Assembly (NCBI GenBank): GCA_027563935.2
Contig: CM050451.1
Span: 102,761,565 to 102,825,564 of the forward strand
DNA: 64,000 nt
Source of the DNA: Costus lasius
Taxonomy: Eukaryota; Streptophyta; Magnoliopsida; Zingiberales; Costaceae
Direction: 5' to 3'
Both the position numbers and the translations under genes were made by a program. Every line of letters begins with the position of its first letter. Position 1 is the stretch's first letter. Of this stretch, positions 12,311 to 23,400 are shown piece after piece. Below the pieces are notes generated by a model. It saw only the letters and a list, made by a program, of their open reading frames with translations. It made no database searches and had not been told where the DNA came from.

Positions 12311-12888
12311 TGTCATGCTTGGTCTGCATTAAAATTTTATTAAGTTCGGTGAGCTTACTTAGAGAGACTTTCCCATCTAATATGTTTATAATATTATATA
12401 TTTATTTAAATAAAATTGGCATTTATTACTTTCAAACTATTTATTGCTTGAGTATAAAAATCAACATGGTATTGATTGTTCAGTTATATCTAAATTCCAT
12501 GTGAACGCGTCCCTACCCCATGTGCACATGTCCCGACCTCACGGGAGGCAGAAGAAGAGCAACTCAGTCCTCCTTTTCTCTTTCCTTTCCACACCAGTGA
12601 CACCCAATTAAATCAGAATTGTGAACCGAAACCCAGTCACAGGTACAACAGTCAACTATTACAGCTTGCCATTAAACTGAGGGATTAATCACACTAGGAG
12701 GAGGAAGTGACCTTTCTTATTCATGCACACCGGACTAATTCTTGGATCCCGTCCAATGTTTCTTCAAATGCGGTCCTAAAATTTTTATGAAGCGCTCTCT
12801 CTCCGCTTCGGAGAGGGCTACATGTGGCATTTACGCACTCTCACTCACCTCGAAACACACACAAACGCAAACATGCCTGTGAAGTCAA
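12311..12888. other. Short intergenic gap with no gene seen
   Basis: Downstream of the expansin stop codon on its strand; the part next to 12888 probably includes its 3' UTR. No other feature recognised. Confidence 0.5.
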
Positions 12889-14256
12889 TCAGAAGAAGTT
12901 GAGGCGCGAGGCGTAGGTGGCCTTGGGAGTCCAGTTTCTCGGAATCACATCCCGGGCCGAGAGAGTCTTCCCGGAGGTAAGAGTGGTGAGCTTCACTGAG
13001 AAGGGGCCGTGCAGGGGCCCCGCGACGATCACCCAATTGGCTCCCCACACGTGCTTCATCTCCTGCCACTGCGCAGAGTTCGCCTGCGACACCAATTATG
13101 AATGATTGAACGAATTGTCTCGTGCGGGGCCAGCCATCCAAAAGTGAGATTGTAATTAGGCTTAGGATTTGGAAGAGGAATAAAGTTGGAACGCCACTAG
13201 GATTACGATTTATTTCATTAGATACTAAACAAAAGTCAGAGGTGAGGTCAAGATCCCTGGCTTCTTTGAAGAATTGTGCAGATCTTAAAGTGGGAGGCAG
13301 GCACCTGACACTGGATCATGTGTCTCGGCTTTTATGCTTATAAAAATGTGAACTTTATGCCGATTAAATTTAGAAAAAAGGGGAAGAGAAAGCATGATAA
13401 CTTAGAGCAGGATTGTGGTCTCATGCATGTTTGCTGGTTCATGCCGCTAGCAGCTTAATTGAAGCAATTGAGAGAGGAAGAGACGACGAATTGAATTAAG
13501 CTTTTACTTGTTTAATGTGCATCGATCCGATATCTCCATCATCATCCTCAAACTCCACGAGAAGCGACAGCCAGTAGTTGGTGGAGCCTTCATTGACATG
13601 GAAGGCGATGTTCTTGCCGGGGTACTTGCATGGAGTCCTGGACTTAAAATTAGTGCCGCTCCTACGTGATAATCTGTTGTATTGTTAATTGCCGGCCGTT
13701 GAGTAATTTTTTTACCTGTGGAAGATGACGTTGATCTCGCCGCGGTCACGCAGCCGGCCGCCCTCGCCGGCGACGGCCATGCGGCCGAAGGCGGCGCCAC
13801 TGAGGTCGAAGTGCGTGCGGCCGGCGGCGCAGTACCCGCCGGGACACTCGTCGGTGACGATAACGGTGACGGCGCGGCGGGAGCAGATGGCGGCGTCGAG
13901 GCATCGCACCTTGTAGCACTCGCCGCAACCCACGCCGCCCTTGAACAGCACGGGGCTCACAGCGCCCACCCGCGCCCGCATCGGCCGCACGTCCACCAGC
14001 GACCCGTACCCGCACGCGCCACCCGCCAAACCCCCGCGGTTCACCCCGTCGGAGCTGCAACGGCACAAACGGAAAGCCTACGTATCCGAGAGAGATGATG
14101 GGGAGGCTTACCGTCGCTGCCGTCGCCCTCGGGGCTGCCGTACCACGTGGCCGTCGCAGGGTGCCAATGCGGGTCGAGGGCCGCGCCGGTGAGGCGGCAG
14201 ATCAACAGGAGGAAGAAGAACGGGGGAGGAGCAAGGGAGAAGAAGCGAGAAGCCAT
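12889..14256 (-). CDS. Beta-expansin (cell-wall loosening protein), four exons
   Basis: Secreted wall protein that loosens matrix polysaccharide contacts without hydrolysis. Inferred exons: 14256-14112, 14054-13716, 13637-13508 and 13083-12889. The ATG at 14256 opens a hydrophobic signal peptide (about residues 1-25, rich in P, F and L), then ATWYGSPEGDGSD. Exon 2 has GGACGYGSLVDV, GCGECYKVRCLD and the THFDLSGAAFG motif of the double-psi barrel. Exons 3 and 4 hold the pollen-allergen-like domain: TPCKYPGKNIAFHVNEGST, KHVWGANWVI and GPFSVKLTTL, ending SRLNFF. Introns 2 and 3 join in frame at GT/AG sites. Intron 1 would be only 57 nt, and its obvious sites leave exon 2 one base out of frame; the exons total 809 nt, one short of 810. 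The usual Cys after GANW is Val. Family is certain; intactness is not. Confidence 0.88.
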
Positions 14257-14322
14257 TGAATTCGTTTCTTGTGCTTGCAAATTGATTGGATGCGAATGGA
14301 AACGGCCAGAGGAGTGTGGTTG

Positions 14323-14332
14323 CATTTTATAG
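14323..14332 (-). promoter_or_regulatory. Probable TATA box of the expansin gene
   Basis: Minus-strand CTATAAAATG lies about 67 bp upstream of the ATG at 14256, a plausible spacing for a short plant 5' UTR. No other core promoter element was assigned. Confidence 0.5.
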
Positions 14333-14399
14333 AGTAAAATTTGCAGCCTCCAACTGACGCAGTACTCGGGCATTTCTACAGCGGGCACAAATTTTTGCA

Positions 14400-16950
14400 A
14401 GGGCTAGTGTTTTTTTTCATCCCTTCGATTGACATTTTGGCTCCTCATACTTTAAAATCGGCTGACAAGCTTGTCGGCCGGATTTTCATTATCTTATTAA
14501 ATCGTATTAAAATTGTTTTTAAAAAATTATTATTTTAAGTTATAATATAAGGGTACGTTTCTTTGAGTAGAACGGGTGTTTAACTCTTATAAACTAGTTT
14601 ATTTGAATATTTTCATAAATCTTAAAGTCAAAAATATCTTAATTCAAAATTTATATCAACAGTAAAAAAAATAGTTTAATATGTTTTTAACCGAGGATGA
14701 AAATTTAACCTGGCACCGTTAGGCTCAAGACCAAACTTATTATGTTTATAGTAAGTTTGAATACATAGATTCGGGCTTTGTATGTTAGTTTTAATCGAGT
14801 TTGAATTTATAAGCGTAAGTGCGCATATAAATTTATTTAATAATAAATTTTATATAAATATATTTATTATTATTTTAATTAATAAAATTATATTTTATAA
14901 AAACATTTTTAAAAAATAAAAAAATAGTTTTTATTTAATTGGTTCTCATTTAAATACCCATTTAGGTTATGTAATATGATAGTTGATTTAGGTTTAAGTA
15001 TTGCCTAAAAAATTAGGCACTCCATTGTCATTTTTATTTTTAATGATATCCATTAAAATACAATTATAAAAGAAAAATTATACTTTAATCAATAATGAGT
15101 GCTCATTATGTACTCATTTAATAATTTTTTGCACTATTTTTTAATAAAAAATTATTTAATTGATGTGCCTTGCTATTGTCATCCACATGAACAATAAGCT
15201 CATTTTGTTTTTTTTTCAAAAATTATATAAATTATTTTTTCTACATTAATTTTATATTTATTGAAACATTTTAATTTGACCACTTGATATCCGTATGTAA
15301 GTTTTTTTTCCTTAATTGTGTAAATCAAACTTGATAGTTAAATTCGCATACAAAAGATTTTGAATTATATCAATTTCACTTAACAATTATAAAAGAAAAT
15401 TATACTTTAATCAATAATGATACTAGTAAGTGCTAAAATCCAACCTCTCATATGTCTCTGATTGGTAATATAATGGTGAAGATGTAGATGAGAAGCAAAA
15501 GATGGGGAACAATGTACACAAAATGAGAAAATTAACATGGAATAAGAGATGGACAAGTGCACTATAATACTATGATGAGCTTTATTAGAAGTTTGAGTCT
15601 TGTTGGAGTTATAAAAAAATATACTTACATGTATCTAAGGATATGTTTAGTTCCACTGTTATGCTACGATGTTAACATTTATAAAAATATATAGTAAATA
15701 ATTTTTTATGTGTTATTAAAATTTTAAATAATAAATAAATATATTATTTAAAAATAATAATATATTATATTATTATTAAAAATTTAAATTATTTAAAATA
15801 ATAATGTTTAAATTATACGAATTACTTTTTTACTGCTCTTAATTATTTAAAATAATAATATTTAAATAATATGCTTATATAGAAATCTAATTAAGATATT
15901 GATGCCATCTATGCTTGATCAAAACCAATTTGAAAGAGAGAGAGAGAAAAAAAGGTCAACGAAAAATGAAATGCCGGTGGGGGATAAAAAATTAAAAATG
16001 CTTTCGTTCGTGTGAATTATGGACGTTGACGGGAGTGATGGGCCCAATCATGTGCTCTGATCCGATCTGCTTTCATGCGCGTCACCCATGTGCTGCATCT
16101 CCTTCGAATTTACAGGACTGCCCCTGCAAGGAAAAAGTGCGGGGCTTTTAATTTAGTTAGTTACGTTGGCGGGGTCGGCCGTTTCGTTTAGTTATCAGCC
16201 TCAAAATTGAAATCGAAATAATTCGATTTGGCTTTAGCGCGCCCTACGCCTTCTTCTATATATATATAAAATAATAATTTGAGAGTATGCGTTAGTTGAT
16301 GGGTCGATTTTGTTGGAGCTTTTTAATAGTGGATTATGGCATCACATCCAAAGCAGGACATGTTACATGATGAGCACACTCCGTGTCCGCTTTAGATTTC
16401 GAACGTGTATTGAGGATCTAAATCTTTTTGCTAATTAGTTTTTTAATAGGTGAGGATATTTTTTATATAATTAGAAAGAAAAAAAGAAAGTGTGAAAGAG
16501 ATTGGACGATTCAGCACGTACAAGTGGAATGGCGTCAATGTTTTGTTTTTGGATCTGGAGACGCGAAACGGCCGTGGCAGTATGGGACAAGGAGGAGCGT
16601 ATCGGACCGTTGGAGTCTCGGCTCGTGATTCGGGGTAAAATGAATTCGGGTCTGCCTGCCGCTGTTTGCGGGTCAAAATCTACTCCGGTCAGCGACAGTT
16701 TTGTCTGCGCGGTGTAAATTGGATGGAGTTAATGTGCTGTTGCGACGGCTAGGCGGGGGAAATAACGGGAGGACAGAGGACCACGCACGTGCATAATTAC
16801 TTTTTTTTTTCCAGTGCATAATTACTTCATCCAGACATAAGTGTGAAAGGATTTTGTTTTATTTTATTATTATTTGGCACGTTGGCAGTCAAGGCATCTC
16901 TGCCGTCTGCACACTGGATGGTGTGAAACTGACAAATGTGGGATGGAATA
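14400..16950. other. AT-rich intergenic region with no gene seen
   Basis: Mostly AT-rich with short A and T runs. An island at about 16020-16240 and 16540-16780 is less AT-rich, but its open frames have no recognisable domain. It separates the expansin promoter from the 3' side of the clathrin light chain gene. Confidence 0.55.
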
Positions 16951-17456
16951 GACAACGGTATGGCATCAAAATAACTTGAAACAGTATCTGATCTTACAAA
17001 GATTCATAACAATTATAGATCTGGAAGAAACCAGAGTCGAGGAAGACAAAGGCAGCAGCAGAAGATATGCAGAAACTAGCTTACTCGAGCTCCTTAACAA
17101 ACAATGACAATATCAGACATGACGATATCAGAAAATAGCAGGGTCTCAACTCATCAAAAAACAGAACATTAACAGACAATGGCACTTGCAGTCGTAGAAC
17201 ATGTTCTTACTCGAGTAACAAGAGTTGGGAATCAAAGTTATCGTGTTTCCTCAGTCTCACATCGTTAACTAGATTTTTTTTAAAAAAAAATCACGATTGC
17301 CAAATAAAAGTTAAGAGGAAAAAAAGATTTCCGGTCCAATTTAACAACTAGAGAAGTTGCTCTACAACCAGACAGACGTGGAACACTTGCATTCTAGAGA
17401 ATGAATAAGTTAACTGTTCTACCCGAATTGGTGAATCTTAAAGAAATGCAATAGAA

Positions 17457-20400
17457 TCAAGCATCTGGAGATGGTGTTGGTGCTTTCTCTGGTTGCTCCT
17501 CTACCTTGTCTGGAGTTGCTAGTTGCTCTTCACTTGGTGGGGCATCGGTACCATTAGCTTTGGCATCCTTGGCCGGCGATGCTGCTTGCTTTCCAGCAGC
17601 GGCAGCACCATCTTTAGCATCCTTGGCCGGTGTTGCAGATTGTTTTCCTGCAGCAGCAGTGGCAGCGCCATCTTTGGAATCCTTGGCTGGTGGTGGAGGT
17701 ACCATGTGCGGTGGGGGAGTATGTTTTAGCTTCACCAGTACCTGGCGCATCCGTGCAAGATCAGTGGGTTTCCCAGGTTTAGGACCTTGGATCACGGTGA
17801 TTGAAGGTTTCTTCTCCTGATCCTTCTTTCCTCTCCTCTTCTCGATGCTAGCTATCTCATGGGGGATAAGCTCTGATATAGCTTTCCAGTATTGTTTATC
17901 TGCAGTTGCATGGAACTTCTCTTGGTTGGCTAGATAGAGCTGGTTATAAACAAAATAATAATGCTTTAAGACATGCAGATCGTCAATATATCAATTCACA
18001 TGTTTCTTAACTAAACATAGAATCATGAGCAGCAGCAACAAGCACTAGTTTAACCTTTTCCCTTTCTCTGTTCTGTGCTTTATTTGTTTCAGCGTTCAAT
18101 TTCCTTTTCTCATAGAAAGCTTTCTTGAATTCCTCAGCTTCAGCTAGAATTTCATTTCGCCGCTCCTTCTCCCTTTTTTTCCTTCTCCTCAAGTTCAAGT
18201 GCATTTTTACTGCATGTTCAGTATAGTAAGCTAATATTTGAAGAAGCACCAACAAAAAATGCTCAAAGACGGATTATTAGAAATTGCATGAAGAACCCTT
18301 TGATTTTATTTGACTTGGAGAATAGGATAAAAGAATAGGATAAACTGCAACACCCCTGTGAACTTCAAAGTCGTGATGCTAAAGGGTGGTGGTTTAAGGA
18401 AAACGAATGTCATTATAGTTATCAACCCACAATTATTATCAGTTATTCATTCCATGCTTATCCAGATTAAAACACATTACAAGATTAACTTAGGCCCCGT
18501 TTGGCCTAGCTTTTGGGGCTGCTTATGGTGTTGCGGCTAGTAGAAATTAAGAAGCTGGGGTGGGGTGTTTGGCCCTTCAGCTTCTCTGTTCCAACCCACA
18601 AATAACTGCTTCTCTAAGAAGCAAGGGTGAAGCTGTTTCTCTAGCCCTCCACCTACTTATGCTCAATAACTCTTATATGTAATAATAATTTTTTAATAAT
18701 ATAACTTATAATATTTTTAATAAATATTTTAATTATACTTAACTATAAATTTAATCATATAATTTTTATCTTAGTAATTTTTTTAATAAAAATTTATTTA
18801 TTATAAATAGAATAACCTAGTCATAAGCTGTGCATCCAAACACCTTCAAACTTCTTCGGTCATCACTTCTTCAACCAGTAAAAACTAGAAGCAGAAGCTA
18901 GGCCAAACAGAGCCTTAGCCTTTCTTAATCAAGGAGGTAGGTTAAACGCTTAAAACCTATAATAACCCTCAACAAAACTGTCAACCCCAACGAAGTACGG
19001 CAATGAAAAAGCCTCGTTTATATTGATTTCTAGTTTCTTTTTTTTAAAATAATAAAAACAAGCAAACCAACTATGTACAGGAGTTCTAGCGAAAAGGCAG
19101 GATTGGAATTTATAAATAAGTTAAGAGAGTGGAGGAGAAACAATAGATATTTGGAAAATAACAATGATTTGCACAAGAAAATATTATTACCAATGTACTT
19201 AAAAATAATGGATAACATAAGGCCTCTATATATTGAGGCCCTTAGATACAATCCTAATAGTATTTGAATTATTATTTACAAGATAAGTGTTCTCCTAATT
19301 TGCCATTTTCCAATAATGTACCTTCCAATAATACATTTTCCAACAAAGTATATGAAGTTCCAAAGCAACATTGTTAGGGAATGAGGCGACTAGTATAATT
19401 TATACACTTAATTCTAGCATTTGTATATATTATATATAACACTAATTTACCATTGTCAAACACAGTGCGAGATAGTCCGATGACTCAATTTCTATGATGG
19501 AAGCAAAAAAAAAGTTGTGAAGCACTACGTGGCACACAAAGAATGTATAAAATCATCCTGCCAGGACCTTTTCTTGTCTTGAGCACATCTTAGACATTTC
19601 AACTTTTTCAGATAGTATCTAACGTGCAAGAGGTGCTAAATTAACTAAATCAAGTATTGGGCTTAGGTCTAGTTTAAAACGGGAGGTGCTACACTTTTTA
19701 CCAATAGTTCCCTTGTGTGTGTTCCGGCTGTTTGTTCCTTCATAAAATGTATTCTTTCTATTTTTCAATGTGCCTCACTTTACGGAGTGTTCTATGGCAT
19801 TTCATATTGTTCAAGCTCATATTGCTAATAATTTAGTACTACACACAAGTAGGTGTTTACTGCCAGGTTTAGGGTGGTTTGCACGAATCTTCCAAAGGGA
19901 AAAAAAAATCAAAGACCGTGATAGTTGGCATTTAGAGTAGGTCAATGACTTGAGAAACTTAAGGTGAACCAAAAAGTTACACTCATCAAGAAGGTATCAT
20001 GGGATACAACATTGAAGTGATGAGAAGCCACCGACCGGACATAGAAGATACTGAGTCATAACTCCATGTGATAGAGGGGACAATTATAATGCTCTGCCTA
20101 AAGCACATCAAGAACATGGAGGTGTTGCAGGAGGGCACAATAAGTCATATCAACAGTTTAAGTGAGAAATCTCATAAAATTTTAAATATTTGTATAAAGA
20201 AAAATAAAAAAATGACATCGAGATTGTTGGTGCTCATAAAAGCTATCCATGTAAGTGAGGACATTTCAAATTATAAGCTTCAAATTGCTTTTCAACTTTA
20301 ATAATACTTTTTAGATACTAAACTAAATTGAAATAGTATAAAGTGCCAGTAGCCACTTGGTATCTAGCAAGAAATGTCAAGTGATGATGGTGAAGGTGAT

Positions 20401-23400
20401 ATGATAATATATAAAAAGGGTTTGCACAATCAATACATGGACAAAGTTGAAAGAGATGAAGGTTCAATTCTTGCCTAAGAATGTGAGTTACATTATTCAG
20501 AGGAAGTTGATACAATTTCAATATAACTCTTGTAAGAAGATATGTGAAGCAATTGCATGTTGGATACCTAGCCATGATGAATAATAAGCTCTATTATTTT
20601 CGTGATTGTTTGGAACCAATGGGCACAACAACTATTGTATCAATGAAAATTTATGAAACTAGCATGTGTGTAAGAAGCGGTAGAGTGACTCACAAACTCT
20701 CCACCAACCAAGTAAAAAAACAAGAGTATGCAAACTTATAGCACTTGATCCTTTGAACATTCCAATGTGCAAAGATCTTCAAGAGTAGAAGGAATTGCCA
20801 CAAAAAACTGTCTACCTAAATGAAAAAAGAATACTTTCTATGTTAAGGCAATAGCGGGTAAAGAATTATCTCTATAAACAAGTCATATCACACTACAGTG
20901 ATAAACACCATGACTATGGGCCTCAAGAAAGGCAAGAATAAGCATAGACTGTTAGTGTATATGCCTTGTTCTACCATATTCATTCATTCTATTAAATAAT
21001 AAAGACATTATCATTATTATGTTGATTGCCTCTGTAGATGTGTTAGATAACATAATTGATTTTACTCAATCTCATAACATTATCCCAAGTAAAAGTATCT
21101 TAGTGGATAAATGACAATTTTAGTGTATGTAAGACTAGCATGTAGGCTGATTGAGTGCGTGACATACACATGGGTGCATCTAGACATACTAGACCAATCT
21201 GCCGTGAAGCTATCACTAGAGTGCCACAAGTCAAATTCATAAGTAACTGATGGTGTATTAATCAATAGACTCGACGTTATACTTACATATGGTAAGTGAT
21301 GTACTTTGATACAACCTACTTACTAAAAAAGTCAAAACAACTTTCATTAAATATGTCATAAGTTATATGTAAAGTACGAATAGTCAATAGAGAATTTGTT
21401 CTTCCTTCTAAAAAAAGTCTCATAATCCATTGCTCCTCCCATGTGTGTATGATTGAGAATGTACAGTCATACCCAGGAGATTGTATTTTCTTGCTCAAGT
21501 CATTCCCATATGATTGGAATAACAAGGGTGACACATTTGTCTATGGGATAATATTATATATATAAAAACTTTGGTGCTGGCTAAGAGTTGTTGACTAACA
21601 ACACTTTCCTATGCCTTAAGTAGCAACAATGTGTTGCTAAATACCTCTCACTCTTTGGGATGCCCTGTTCAATTTATTGCCAATATCTTATGGAACCTCT
21701 AATGCCGCACTCGCATCACATTTTGGTCGAGTAACCTTGGATGGAATTATGTGTTAATTCGAGTCGATTTGAGAAATTGGAGAGTCTAACACAAGATCAA
21801 AGTTGATTGAATGGACAATTTATATCAATTGATAAGCTGGACACACATTCTAAGTGATCTAAAGAATGGAGGCGCTTATTGAACCTGCAAGAGCCGCCCA
21901 CTGGCACTAGGCAAAAGGCCCAAGCCATGCAAGGCAATGACACCTATAGTGGCTAACGCAGGGGCATATGACGCATCTACTAAGCCTAGCAGGGATGCTT
22001 GATACTGTTACAGACGGACCAGCCCAGGCCCAGTGGAGGATTTACACGAGGAGAGGGCCTAAGCCCAATAGTGAGGGAAAAGGGTGGTGGAAAACCAAGA
22101 GACATTCATGAATGAGGATTTAATGTGGAAACATTCATGAATGAGATTTAATGTGAAATACCAAGAGACATTCATGAATGAGAATTTAATGTGAAGACAT
22201 TCATGAATGAGATTTAATGTGGAATACCAAGAGACATTCATGAATAAGGATTTAATGTGGAGACATTCATGAATGACATTGAATAGACTGAGAGGTTTTT
22301 ATATGGGGAGTGAGGGATGGAGAGGATAGCTAAGGTTTTTGATTTGTGAGTTTTGGGCTCTTTCGAGAGATAACTCGTCACCATCGGGTGGCTTGAGGGA
22401 GGGTTCCATCTTGAATCCTATATGTGGTCCGACCTGCCGGATCGATCACCGGAAAACCGGTGGAACGGCAACGGATAAGGGCAGAAGAAATTCTGTTGTC
22501 GGTAATAGATCTACACGGCAGATCTACTATCGTGGGCAAGCCGTGAAACCATAGAACGAAGGAGAGGCGTTTTGAATTTTGGAAGAATCTTTTTCCACCA
22601 ACATCTACAACGACTTCGTGAGTCTTTAGTGAAGAGGGGCGTGCGTTTTTTGGGTGTCGGCTGTGGAGATTGAGCAGCGGCAAGGAAGAAGACCGCTGTC
22701 AGTGTGAGAACGGACGAGCACCATGACGACGACGAGATCCGACGCACGTTTTGAGGAGATTGAAAAAACCTTGCAAGATCTGTTAGCGAGAGAGGAGCAC
22801 CGGCGCATAGCGGAGGCAGCCAACGAGGAGCGACGCCGCGTGACGGACGCCGCGAACGAAGAGCGCCAACGGATGATCAATAAGGAGAGCAAGACGATAA
22901 AGGAGGATTTGCTAGAGTTGAAGCGCCTGATGAAGGAAATCTTGAAGGGGACGCAGACTATGGGCGTTGAGGAACCAGCGCACAGCATCCACCGACCTAA
23001 TTGGGCGGCGAACGAGCAAAAAGCGAGGAGGCGTTGGTTGAAGGGCTGGATGAGGTGGCTCGTACGCCTGAAGAGGAGGCGTGGCTGCCGCCACGGGGCT
23101 GGCCGGCAACCTACGGGCTCGCACCAGTCGGGACGAGAGGCTTTCTGCATGAAGGAGATCTGGCGGGCCGAAGACGACGGGGAGCCCTGGGACCTAACCA
23201 GTAAGGTGCGGAGGCAGAAGGGGCATACGCCGAAGGGGAGATGGCAGGGCGAGCGCGTAGGGGAGTATTTGGCGCAGACCCTTACGGAGCCGAGAAGGAA
23301 GGCGAATGGGTTGGCGGCGTCAGGTGAAGAGACAAAGGCTGGCAGCCGCATCTGGGCCAGCGTGCAGCAGCTGGGGCGAGGCGGGCAGCGCAAGCTCGCG

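Noticed and set aside
13718..14098. 126-codon plus-strand frame over the expansin gene
   Set aside because: Antisense shadow of expansin exon 2 caused by its high GC content.
16428..16717. Overlapping short frames between the expansin and clathrin light chain genes
   Set aside because: No domain, and open on both strands; judged compositional.
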